The notes beneath the pieces were generated by a model. It was not told where the DNA came from. It saw only the letters and a list, made by a program, of their open reading frames with translations, and made no database searches. A DNA stretch of 64,000 nt from Pseudomonas capsici (GTDB lineage: Bacteria > Pseudomonadota > Gammaproteobacteria > Pseudomonadales > Pseudomonadaceae): assembly GCF_017165765.1 (NCBI RefSeq), contig NZ_JAFGZD010000001.1, positions 186,001 through 250,000 of the forward strand, in the 5' to 3' direction. Positions 33,487 through 42,676 of this stretch are shown in pieces. The translations under genes were made by a program, and so were the position numbers. Positions within the stretch are counted from its first letter, which is position 1. Every line of letters starts with the position of its first letter.

Positions 33487-34693
33487 GAATGACCTCTTGG
33501 GCAGAAGTAGAAGAAGTGGATGAAGTGCGTTCAAGGCGGCGACGCAGTCGCAGCGCGGGCCACAGACAGATGCAGGCAATCGCCGAGAGAATCGCCAGCA
33601 AGGCTGGATAGCCCAGATAGTGGGCGACCTGCAGAGCGGCCATTGAGCCCAGCATGGCGATGGCCGCATCTACCGATTGCAGCAGGGCATAGTCCGAGGC
33701 CGGCTGGTGGGGCCGCACGACGCCCATCAGCAGGTTGTAGAGCGTGACGAAGCTGATGGCCGCCGCGACATTGACCAGCGCGAACAGCGCCAGCCAGGCT
33801 GTGAGGTTGTAGAGCGTGGCACCCAGAGCTGCTGCAACGGCAATCGCGGCGTGGATGCCCATGGCGGGCAGCAGGCAGTGCCAGGCACCGAAGCGTCTGG
33901 CCATCCAGCCTCCGAGGAATACGCCAATCGCGCTGGCGACGGTGCCGTACAGTGCCGTTACAAAGCCCAGATCCCCGAGACTCAGTCCCCGATCCAGCAG
34001 CAGAACGGTTTGCACGGCCATCAGTCCGCGCATTGCCAGGTAGTAGATGGCGGTCAGGCACAGGGCAGGCCACAGGGCGGTGAAGCTGCTGAGGTCCAGT
34101 CGCGGGTGCTGTGCCGGTTCGGTCCCGGCCTTGCTGGCAGGCAACAAGCCCACTGGCAGCAACAACAGCAATGACACCGCTGCCATCCCGATGAAACCCG
34201 CACGCCAGCCCCAGCCCTCGGCCAGGTACAGGAACACGAACGAGCCGAACACCACGCCCAGATAACTGCCGCCCACTTGCGCGGTATTGGCGAACGGACG
34301 GCTGGCAGCATCACAGGTGGTAATGGTGATGCCGTCGGCATAGATGTCGTGACTGGCCGACAGCAACGCCAACAGCATCAGGCCTGCCATGATCGGGTAG
34401 ATCGAGTGTTCCGGTGCCAGAAAACCGAGCACCAGCAGAGTCACCGCCATGCACAGTTGCAGGATCACCAGACTGCCCAGATAGCGGTTGCCGCGCAACG
34501 CAATGCTGTGGCGTTCACACCAGGGTGCCCAGAGAAACTTGCCGACCCAGGGCAGGAACGTCAGCGACAACAGGCTGAGGCTGGCAAGGTCCAGCCCCTG
34601 ATGACGGAAGTAGCCGACTACCCCTTGCAGCATCAAGGCAGTGAGCATGCCTTGATGCAGGTAGTAGCACCAATAAGGAAGGTAGCGGGTCAT
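33473..34693 (-). CDS. ybtX: Major facilitator protein of the yersiniabactin cluster
   Basis: The 406-residue protein has about twelve hydrophobic segments (for example LLMLLALLSASHDIYADGI, LGVVFGSFVFLYLAEGWGW and AWLALFALVNVAAAISFVTLYN), as in the AmpG/YbtX branch of the MFS. Its start overlaps the irp2 stop by 4 bases and its end overlaps irp1 by 14, so it is translated with the two synthetases. In Yersinia YbtX lies elsewhere in the cluster and its transport role is not settled; export of the siderophore or import of a chelate are both possible. Confidence 0.88.
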   Translation of the reverse strand: MTRYLPYWCYYLHQGMLTALMLQGVVGYFRHQGLDLASLSLLSLTFLPWVGKFLWAPWCERHSIALRGNRYLGSLVILQLCMAVTLLVLGFLAPEHSIYPIMAGLMLLALLSASHDIYADGITITTCDAASRPFANTAQVGGSYLGVVFGSFVFLYLAEGWGWRAGFIGMAAVSLLLLLPVGLLPASKAGTEPAQHPRLDLSSFTALWPALCLTAIYYLAMRGLMAVQTVLLLDRGLSLGDLGFVTALYGTVASAIGVFLGGWMARRFGAWHCLLPAMGIHAAIAVAAALGATLYNLTAWLALFALVNVAAAISFVTLYNLLMGVVRPHQPASDYALLQSVDAAIAMLGSMAALQVAHYLGYPALLAILSAIACICLWPALRLRRRLERTSSTSSTSAQEVIHAHL

Positions 34694-37600
34694 GAAACAC
34701 TTCCGATGCGACGCAGCCGCCTGGCGTTGCGCTGGGTCAGTTGCGAGCGACGGGCCTGTTCCAGATCCTCGATGACCGGTGCGCTCTGGCTCAGGTGCAG
34801 GGCCAGCGCATGGGCATTGGGGTAGCCGAACAGGTCCGTGACCTGCAAGTGCGGATAACCCTTGCGGCTCAGGTGGACATGCAGTTGCACCAGCTTCAGA
34901 GAGCTTGCGCCGGCATCGAAGAAGTTCTGCCGGGCGTCGTGCAGTTTCAATCCGGTGACTTCCCTGAAGCCCTGGCGGATCTGCTCGACGATCTGTTCAT
35001 CCACCTGGCCGCCGGTTTCCACAGGTTGCAGCACAGGCAGTGCCCGGGGCAGGGCGCTTACCGAATCGCTTGCCTGTTGGCGTATGACCAGTTGCTCCAG
35101 AGGCAGGGCCCAGGCCTGTGGCTGTTCGGCCAGTTGCCGCAACAGGGCGATGTATTGCGCGAACATGGCGTTGAGCATGGCGGGCTCGAACAGCGCCTCG
35201 ACTGCATCCCAGTTCAGGCACAGATCGCCTTCCGACTCGTAGACCTGGTGGTCCAGCCAGATCTGCGGCGTCTGGGAAATACCCCAGACCGGCTTGAGCC
35301 AGGACGATTCGGCCATGAAGCGGCCTTTGTCGAAGCCCAGCGCACTGGTGAAGACCACCGGCATCTGTGCGGCAGCCATGCCATTGCGTCTGGCCAGTTC
35401 TCGCATCACCCGGATCGCCGAATGATCGCGCTGGGCCAGGTCGCGCCAGAGTCGCTGTTGCAGGCGCTGGGCGCTGCCGAGCCATTGGCCGGTGGGTTGC
35501 CAGGCCAGTAGCAGCAAGGAAGTGAAGTCGCCCAAGACCCGGTCGATGTGCGGGTGTAATGGCTGACGATCGAACAGTGTGAGGTTCAGGGTCAGTTCGC
35601 GTTCGCTGCTCCAGGCCGACAGTACGGCGGCAAAGGCACTGAGCAGCAGGCCCGAAGGGGTCAGTTGATGCTGGTGCGCCCGGGTTTTCAGGCATTCCCA
35701 GGTGGCTGCCGGAATCCGTTCGGCCAGACGCACGAAGCGCGGCGTACCGACTTCGCCCGGATCGCGGCGCAACGGCAGACGTGGCGCAGGCGGCAGGCTG
35801 TCCAGTCGACGCTGCCAGTAAGCCTGGGCAGTGACGGCCTCGGGCTGTGTGGCACGCAGACACTGGTAATCCCGGAACCCGATCTCGATGGGCTCCAGTT
35901 CGCGATCAGGCTGCTGATACAGCACTTCCAGCTCGGCCAGCAGAATCTGCATGCTCATGCCGTCCAGCAACAGGTTGTCCAGACTGATGAAAATGCTGCT
36001 GTGGGTGCCGCCATCTTCGGCAATCTGTACATCGAACAGTGGCCACTGTTCCGGGTCGAGGACCTGATGGGAGAGACGATCGCGCAGTGCCCGGGTTTCC
36101 GGAGCCTGCAATGCGCTGACGCGATGGCGTTGCGGCACAAAGGCCGGAACCTGCTCCAGCACTTGCATACGGCCATCGCGCACCACTGCGCGCAGGGTGT
36201 CGTGGCGGGTAATCAATTGTTGCCAGACGGCTTCGAAGCGCGGGATATCCAGATGTTCGACGCAGAACTCCACAAAGAAATGTGCGCCTACGCCACCCAG
36301 TGCGAAGCCGCGCTGGCGACCTACCAGATAGGCTTCCTGCACATCGCTCAGTGCGAAAGGCTCATAGCGGCCTGCGGGATCATGCTGTAGCTGTGTCGCG
36401 GGGGGGCTCTGGTCAGCGACCAGTGTCGCGGCGAAGGCTTGCAGGTTCGGAAAGTTGAACAGGTCATCGAGTCGGGCGCGATAGCCATGCTTGCCCAGTT
36501 CGCCGATCAGTCGAGTGGCCAGCAGTGAGTCGCCGCCAAGCTGGAAGAACTGGCTCTGGCAATGCACCGGGCCGGTCTGCAGCAGCTCTTCCCAGAGACG
36601 CGCCAGCAGTCGCTCGCTGTCGGTGCCCGGAGCCTGAGTGTCATCAAGGGTTTCGACCACTGGCTTGCACAGTTGGGCCAGCGCCTTGTGGTCGATCTTG
36701 CCATTGGCCGTCAGGGGCAGGGCGTCGAGAAAGTACAGGCGCTGCGGGACCATATAGCCGGGCAGTTCGCTGGCCAGGGCTTTGGCCAGTCGTGCGGCGT
36801 CGGGCTTGTGCAGGGTGTCGCTGGCACGCAGCACCAACCGTTGCATATCGCCCAGACGATCGGCATGACCGCTGCTCAATCCGGCCTGAGCCAGCAGGTT
36901 TTGCCAGTAGGCCGTATCGCGCAGTTGTTGCGCTGCACTCTGACCCTCGCCGAGCAGATCGGCACTGACCAGCGCCAGTGGGGACGCCTGAGCCAGTTCC
37001 AGCACACAGACCGCGGCCCCCGGTGCGCAGAGTTTCAGCCAGTACCGGAGCGTCGACTCCGGCTGATCGAGGCGATGCAACTGGTTGTTGATCAACAACA
37101 CATCGGCGCTGTAATGCAGGGCCTGGCGTTCGGCATCGGTGTCGCGACAGACCTTGCCATGGGCAAAACGGGCCAGACGTTCCCGGGCTTTGAGGACCAG
37201 CGCCTGTGACGCTTCGACAGCCGTGTAATGTACCTGGGCCGCGCTCAGTCGCTCCAGCAGATGAACCGCGCCCACCGCGCTGCGGGCACCGGCTTCGATC
37301 AGCCTTACCGGGCGTTGCAGGCTCTGGCTGAGGCTGGCAATGGAAGTTGTCAGTTGCTCGAGGGCTGCATGGCTGCCAGCGCTTTGCATCAGCAGATGTT
37401 CGGGTGACCAGTACGGATGATCGAGCAGGGTCCGGGCATTGCGCTGACCGCGCAGAATATCGCTGAGCGCGTCGTGATGAGCGTTCAGGGCTTCCTTGAG
37501 GGCGTAAGTCGAATCGTTGTCGGCACAGCCGAGCGATCCGGCAACCTGTACGCGCTGCCATAGCCCGTCGGCGTTGCAGCTCAGGCGGCCCTGGGCACTC

Positions 37601-40600
37601 AGCCAGTCCAGCCAGCGCCCCATCAGCCCGCGCCACTGTTCCTGGGCACCATAGGCTTGCAGCGCAGCGTCAAGGCTGAGCGGTGTGCTGAAATCCAGAC
37701 CGTTGAGAGCCAGATGCTGAATCAGGAAGTCAGCCAGCAGAGCATCTGGCGAGGCCGACATGTCGGTGATGGAGGAAGACGCCAGCCAGTGCGCATAATC
37801 GGTCGGTGTACGCGGATCGGCTTCCACCGGGCTGCACAGACTTGTGCCCTGAGGCACGACAAAGGCCACCAGGCTTTTTTCCCGTTCGCCCAGAGCCATG
37901 CTGATGGCACTCTTGACGCCATCCAGACGATTGAAGGCGGCGTCGATCTCGCCCAGCTCGATGCGATAGCCGCCGACCTTGACCTGCTTGTCGCGACGGC
38001 CAAGAAACTCCAGAGTGCCATCGGGCCAGTAGCAGCCCATGTCGCCGGTGCGATACCAGCGCTCGCCGTCCACTTCGACAAACTGCCGGGCGCTGCGCTC
38101 GATATCGTTGAAGTAACCCTGGGCGACGCCGATACCGCCAATCCACAGCTCGCCTGCAACCCAGTCCGGGCAGTCGCGGCCCAGTTCATCCACCACGCGG
38201 TAGCTCTGGTTGGCCAGCGGCGTGCCGTAGGGAATCGAACGCCAGTGGGGTTCGACACGCGCCACGGTGCAGGTGTTGGACCAGATTGCCGCTTCCGTGG
38301 CACCGCCCATGGCCACGAACTGACCATCGGTACGGTACTGGTGATAACGCTCCGGCAGATCCAGGCCGATCCAGTCGCCGGACAGCATGACCACTCGCAG
38401 GTGCGCCGGACTGTCCAGCTCGAAACCTTCGCTGTAGGTCAGCAGCATGTCGAACAGTGCGGGCACGCTGTTCCAGAGCGTGATGCCATGCTTCACGATC
38501 AGCTCGCACCACAGCGCCGGGTCGCGGCGTTGCTGCTCGTTGACCAGCACAATGGATGCACCTGACCCGAGTACACCGAAGATGTCGTAGACCGACAGGT
38601 CGAAATGCAGCGCCGAGAGGGCCAGTACCCGGTCGTCTGTGCCGACTTCATGACGCTGGCTGATATCCACGCAGGTGTTCAAGGCACTTCGATGGCTGAT
38701 GACCACGCCTTTGGGTTCACCAGTGGAGCCCGAGGTGTAGATGATATAGGCCGGTTGTTGCTCATCGACCGGCACTTGCTCCAGCAGCGGCTCGCCGAGG
38801 ATTGCCTGCTGCCAGTCGAGACGATTGTCGATTTCGCTTTCGCGAGGTTCGTCGGTGCTGGTCAGCACGCATTTGACCCCGGCACCTTTATAGATTCCCA
38901 GACGTCGTGCCAGCGGTTGATCGGGCGGTACGGGCACGTAAATGGCGCCTGCCTTGAGGATGCCCAGCACGGCGATGATCTGGCCGATGTCCTTGAACAT
39001 GCTGACCGCAACCGTATCGCCTGCGCCTACGCCTCGGGCTTGCAGACTGCCTGCCAGGCGGCTGGCCTGGTCGATCATCTGCGCGAAGCTCAATTGGCGT
39101 TCGCCCTGAATCAGGGCGATGGCGTCAGGCGTCTCTTCAGCCTGAGCGAATACCGCCTCGTGCAGCAGGCCTGCGGGTACGGGTTGCGCCGTGGCGTTCA
39201 CCTGCGCGCGAACCTCCCGCTGGATGGCAGGCATCAGCTCCGGCAGCGGGCGTGACCAGCCGGTCGGGTCTGCAATCAGGGCCAGGACCTGTTCGAAATA
39301 GACCTCGAACAGCGTGTCGGTCAGTCCTTTTGGGAACAGGTCGTTGTTGCTGTCCCATTGCAGCATGATCTGGCCACGGTGCTCGAACGCCAGATGGTCG
39401 ATCCACACTTGCGGGGTCTGGGAAATGCCCCAGCCCAATTCGCCGATCGAGGTTTCTTCGGCTTCGCCATACAGCGGGCGTCCCAGGTTGCTGGTAAATA
39501 CCAGAGGCGCGCCGTGGGGATGGCGCTGGTGCTTCTTGAGTTCACGCAGCACCTCGACGCCGGACCATGCGCTGTGCTCATGGACTTCGGCAAAGGTCCG
39601 CTGGTTGGCCAGTGCCAGTTCGGCAAAAGTCTGGCCGTGACATTCCACAGGCAGCGGCAGGATATTGGTGAAGTCGGCAATCATGTCCGATACCGCCGGA
39701 TGCAGCGGCTGACGGTCGAACAGGGTCAGGTTCAGCAGCAGTTTGCGTTGGCCGCTCCAGCGACCCAATACCGCGCTGAACAGCGTGGCCAGTGCCATGG
39801 TCGGGGTCACGCCGTGGTGGCCGGCGTGCTCTTTGAATATCTGCCATTGCCCGGCGTCCAGTTGTCCGCGACGACGACTGATGCGGACCTGCTCGATGCG
39901 TTCGGGCTCCTGGGCCAATGGCAGGATCGGTGCCAGCGGCAAGTCGTCCAGACGCGCCATCCACCAGGCCTTGGCCTGTTCGATGCGGGCCTGATCGTTG
40001 CGTTCGACCTGAGCCAGATAACTGCAGAAATCGTAGTCGCTGGAAGAGGGCGGCAGCGGTTGCTCCCCGATCAGGGCAATCAGCTCTTCGAACAACTGGT
40101 TGAAACTGGCGGCATCGCAGACCAGCAGATCGATGTTGACCTGCAGCCGGTGCTTGCCTTCGGGCAGCAGGCACAGCTGAAAGTCGAAGGTCTCGCCAGT
40201 CTCGACCTGCAGACGGCGATGGCTCAGTTGCTCACGCAGTTGCAGCAGGCTCTGCTGGCGCGAATCTTCGTCGTGCCGACGCAGGTCATGAACCTTCAGC
40301 CCCGGCCACGATGAGTGCGGCTGCCACTGCTGAAGACCGTTGGGCAGAAAGCGAGTCTTGAGCATCGGGTGGCGTTCGATCAGTTGATAGATCGCAGGCT
40401 CCAGCACCTGTGGCGTCAGGCCCTGGCCGTCGAACTCCTGATACAGATGGCAACCCACGCCGCCCAGTGGCTGCTCGCTGGAGCGCCCCACCAGATAGGC
40501 ATGCTGCACGGCGGTCAGCGGGAATGGCTGGCCATCGCTCATGCGCGGCAGCGGCTGGCTGGCGACGCTCTGGGTGTTGTCATTGACAGCGGCTGTGCCC

Positions 40601-40860
40601 AGCAGCGCTTGCCAGCCGTCCAGCGTCGGGTGTTCGTAAAGATCGCTCAAGGTCACCTTGAAGCCCTGGCGCCGAAAGCGATTGAGCCAGGCCATCAAGT
40701 GCATTGAATCGAGGCCCAGGCGCAGAAGATTTGCATCGCCTGGTAGCTGATCGACGGGCAGGCGGAGTTGCTTGGCGAGTTCATCAACCAATGTCGCGGG
40801 GTTGAAGGCTGCAAGCGCTGTGGCGTGCTTGGTCGAGGCTTTTCTGGTCGATGTGTACAT
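34690..40860 (-). CDS. irp2: HMWP2, NRPS of yersiniabactin synthesis
   Basis: The 2056-residue NRPS (about 2035 in Yersinia) has this order: aryl carrier (LGLDSMHLMAW near 48), first cyclisation domain (NIDLLVCDAASF near 245), adenylation domain for cysteine (YTSGSTGEPKGV near 710; DKQVKVGGYRIELGEI near 967), an inserted methyltransferase-like region without a clear SAM motif (about 1000-1330), peptidyl carrier (LGGDSLLATRL near 1443), second cyclisation domain (near 1510; DNLLLD near 1633) and a second peptidyl carrier (GASSLKLVQLH near 1985). It joins salicylate to two cysteines and cyclises both to thiazolines. The start at ATG 40860 has GGAG 8 bases upstream. Confidence 0.95.
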   Translation of the reverse strand: MYTSTRKASTKHATALAAFNPATLVDELAKQLRLPVDQLPGDANLLRLGLDSMHLMAWLNRFRRQGFKVTLSDLYEHPTLDGWQALLGTAAVNDNTQSVASQPLPRMSDGQPFPLTAVQHAYLVGRSSEQPLGGVGCHLYQEFDGQGLTPQVLEPAIYQLIERHPMLKTRFLPNGLQQWQPHSSWPGLKVHDLRRHDEDSRQQSLLQLREQLSHRRLQVETGETFDFQLCLLPEGKHRLQVNIDLLVCDAASFNQLFEELIALIGEQPLPPSSSDYDFCSYLAQVERNDQARIEQAKAWWMARLDDLPLAPILPLAQEPERIEQVRISRRRGQLDAGQWQIFKEHAGHHGVTPTMALATLFSAVLGRWSGQRKLLLNLTLFDRQPLHPAVSDMIADFTNILPLPVECHGQTFAELALANQRTFAEVHEHSAWSGVEVLRELKKHQRHPHGAPLVFTSNLGRPLYGEAEETSIGELGWGISQTPQVWIDHLAFEHRGQIMLQWDSNNDLFPKGLTDTLFEVYFEQVLALIADPTGWSRPLPELMPAIQREVRAQVNATAQPVPAGLLHEAVFAQAEETPDAIALIQGERQLSFAQMIDQASRLAGSLQARGVGAGDTVAVSMFKDIGQIIAVLGILKAGAIYVPVPPDQPLARRLGIYKGAGVKCVLTSTDEPRESEIDNRLDWQQAILGEPLLEQVPVDEQQPAYIIYTSGSTGEPKGVVISHRSALNTCVDISQRHEVGTDDRVLALSALHFDLSVYDIFGVLGSGASIVLVNEQQRRDPALWCELIVKHGITLWNSVPALFDMLLTYSEGFELDSPAHLRVVMLSGDWIGLDLPERYHQYRTDGQFVAMGGATEAAIWSNTCTVARVEPHWRSIPYGTPLANQSYRVVDELGRDCPDWVAGELWIGGIGVAQGYFNDIERSARQFVEVDGERWYRTGDMGCYWPDGTLEFLGRRDKQVKVGGYRIELGEIDAAFNRLDGVKSAISMALGEREKSLVAFVVPQGTSLCSPVEADPRTPTDYAHWLASSSITDMSASPDALLADFLIQHLALNGLDFSTPLSLDAALQAYGAQEQWRGLMGRWLDWLSAQGRLSCNADGLWQRVQVAGSLGCADNDSTYALKEALNAHHDALSDILRGQRNARTLLDHPYWSPEHLLMQSAGSHAALEQLTTSIASLSQSLQRPVRLIEAGARSAVGAVHLLERLSAAQVHYTAVEASQALVLKARERLARFAHGKVCRDTDAERQALHYSADVLLINNQLHRLDQPESTLRYWLKLCAPGAAVCVLELAQASPLALVSADLLGEGQSAAQQLRDTAYWQNLLAQAGLSSGHADRLGDMQRLVLRASDTLHKPDAARLAKALASELPGYMVPQRLYFLDALPLTANGKIDHKALAQLCKPVVETLDDTQAPGTDSERLLARLWEELLQTGPVHCQSQFFQLGGDSLLATRLIGELGKHGYRARLDDLFNFPNLQAFAATLVADQSPPATQLQHDPAGRYEPFALSDVQEAYLVGRQRGFALGGVGAHFFVEFCVEHLDIPRFEAVWQQLITRHDTLRAVVRDGRMQVLEQVPAFVPQRHRVSALQAPETRALRDRLSHQVLDPEQWPLFDVQIAEDGGTHSSIFISLDNLLLDGMSMQILLAELEVLYQQPDRELEPIEIGFRDYQCLRATQPEAVTAQAYWQRRLDSLPPAPRLPLRRDPGEVGTPRFVRLAERIPAATWECLKTRAHQHQLTPSGLLLSAFAAVLSAWSSERELTLNLTLFDRQPLHPHIDRVLGDFTSLLLLAWQPTGQWLGSAQRLQQRLWRDLAQRDHSAIRVMRELARRNGMAAAQMPVVFTSALGFDKGRFMAESSWLKPVWGISQTPQIWLDHQVYESEGDLCLNWDAVEALFEPAMLNAMFAQYIALLRQLAEQPQAWALPLEQLVIRQQASDSVSALPRALPVLQPVETGGQVDEQIVEQIRQGFREVTGLKLHDARQNFFDAGASSLKLVQLHVHLSRKGYPHLQVTDLFGYPNAHALALHLSQSAPVIEDLEQARRSQLTQRNARRLRRIGSVS

Positions 40861-40930
40861 GGTAAGACTCCATCCAGACAAGTACTCATGCCGCGCGGCC
40901 AGTGGTGCGTTGCTGCGCGGCGTTCAGGGT

Positions 40931-42676
40931 TCAGGTGTTCAGGTTCCAGTGGCGTGCCTGGCTCTGCTGCCGCCACAGGCGGGCGTACAGGCCATCTCGT
41001 GCCAGCAGCTCGTCGTGGCAGCCGCGTTCGACGATGCGCCCGCGATCCATGACCAGAATCTGGTCGGCATGCTGGATGTTGTGCAGGCGGTGAGCGATGA
41101 CCAGCACCGTGCGGTCACGCACCAGCGCATCGAGCCCCTGCTGGATAGCGGCTTCCGAGGACGGATCGACGCTGGAAGTGGCTTCGTCCAGAAGCAGGAT
41201 CGGGCTGTTCTTGAGCAGGGCGCGGGCAATCGACAGGCGTTGCCGTTCGCCGCCCGACAGCCAGCCGCCCCCTTCGCCGATGCGCGTGGCATAGCCTTCG
41301 GGCAAGGCTTCGATGAAGTCGTGGGCACGTGCCAGACGCGCGGCGTGGACGACCTCCTGTTCGCTGGCACCAGGCTTGCCGACCAGCAGGTTGTCGAGCA
41401 CCGTGCCGGAGAACAGCGTCACGTCCTGGAAGACCATCGAGATGTGTTCCTGCAGGTAATCGCTGCCAATCTCGCGGGCTTCGATACCGCCGATCAGCAG
41501 TTTGCCGCTGTCGATGTCCCAGAGCCGTGCCACCAGATGCGCCAGGGTGCTTTTGCCAGCGCCGCTGGGGCCGACCAGAGCGGTCAGCGTGCCAGCCGGC
41601 AGGTGACAGGACAGGCCGTCGATCACCGTTGCGTCGCGCTCGGCATAGCGGAAGCGGACATCCTTGAGTTCGATGTCGAAATGTTGGGGTTTGCGGGGCT
41701 GAGCGGGTTCCGGCATCGGTTGCTGTTCCAGCAACTGCTCGGTGCGCGACAGCGCCAGGTGGCCGAAACGCAGCAGCAGGGTGGAGAAGCCCAGGTCGAT
41801 GGCCTGGCGATACAGCGGCAGCGACAGAACGCTGAACAGCAGCAGGTTTTCGATACTCAACTGTCCGGCAAGCAGCAGCTTGCAGCCGAGCAATACCATC
41901 AGGATAAAACCGCCTTCGATCACCAGCCCGAACAGACCCACCCAGGGTGCCGGTTTGAGCTCGATGCTGACCATGGCCCGGTGCTGCGCATCCATCACCC
42001 TGTTCAGACGTTGCAGGGCGCTGCCGAAACGGCCGAAGCTGCGGATCACGGCAATGCCCTGAAGGTATTCCTGCAACGCGGCCTGAGTCCGGTTGTTGCT
42101 GGCCAGCATGCGCTCGGCCTGGACCAGGGTCTTGCGGATGGCCCCGTAGATGGCCAGGCAGGCCAGCGGCAGCATCGCCAGCACGGCCCAAGCCAGCACC
42201 GGTTGCAGCCAGAACAGGAAGATCAGCATGAAGCCCAGTTGCGCCAGTGAGAGGGCGAACACGCCGAGAAAGTGCGACCAGAGATGCTCCACCAGCGCCA
42301 GGTCACCGGTGACCCGGGCGCTGATTTCGCCGCTGTTGTTCTGGCCGAACCAGCCCAGGGGCAGCTTTTGCAGATGGTCGACCAGCCGCAGGCGGGCGCT
42401 GGCCATCATGGCGTAGGCTCCGGTGAAGATCAGCGGCGTACCCATGGCTCCGACCACGATGCGCAACACCAGGCAGGCCAGCATGGCCAGCGCCAGGCCG
42501 ATCACGCTCAGGGTGCTGGCGCTGCCGTTGAGCAGGCTGTCGAGCAGCCAGTACAACAAGGGATAGGGCGCTGCGCTCAACAGACCTTCGAGCACCGCGA
42601 GGCGCAGCCCCTGATTCAGATGAACGTCACGCTGGCCTGCCAGGCGTTCGCCGGCACGCATCAGTTGGGAAATCAT
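40931..42676 (-). CDS. ybtQ: ABC transporter, fused membrane and ATPase half (YbtQ-like)
   Basis: This ABC half-transporter of about 581 residues has a six-helix exporter-type membrane domain (residues 15-300) and an ATPase with Walker A GPSGAGKSTLAHLV, signature LSGGERQRLSIARAL and Walker B ILLLDEATSSVD. With YbtP it forms the heterodimer that imports ferric yersiniabactin in Yersinia, notable because the fold is that of exporters. ATG 42676 overlaps the ybtP stop by 4 bases. It precedes irp2 by 70 bases. Assignment of P and Q between the two genes follows gene order and could be reversed. Confidence 0.88.
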   Translation of the reverse strand: MISQLMRAGERLAGQRDVHLNQGLRLAVLEGLLSAAPYPLLYWLLDSLLNGSASTLSVIGLALAMLACLVLRIVVGAMGTPLIFTGAYAMMASARLRLVDHLQKLPLGWFGQNNSGEISARVTGDLALVEHLWSHFLGVFALSLAQLGFMLIFLFWLQPVLAWAVLAMLPLACLAIYGAIRKTLVQAERMLASNNRTQAALQEYLQGIAVIRSFGRFGSALQRLNRVMDAQHRAMVSIELKPAPWVGLFGLVIEGGFILMVLLGCKLLLAGQLSIENLLLFSVLSLPLYRQAIDLGFSTLLLRFGHLALSRTEQLLEQQPMPEPAQPRKPQHFDIELKDVRFRYAERDATVIDGLSCHLPAGTLTALVGPSGAGKSTLAHLVARLWDIDSGKLLIGGIEAREIGSDYLQEHISMVFQDVTLFSGTVLDNLLVGKPGASEQEVVHAARLARAHDFIEALPEGYATRIGEGGGWLSGGERQRLSIARALLKNSPILLLDEATSSVDPSSEAAIQQGLDALVRDRTVLVIAHRLHNIQHADQILVMDRGRIVERGCHDELLARDGLYARLWRQQSQARHWNLNT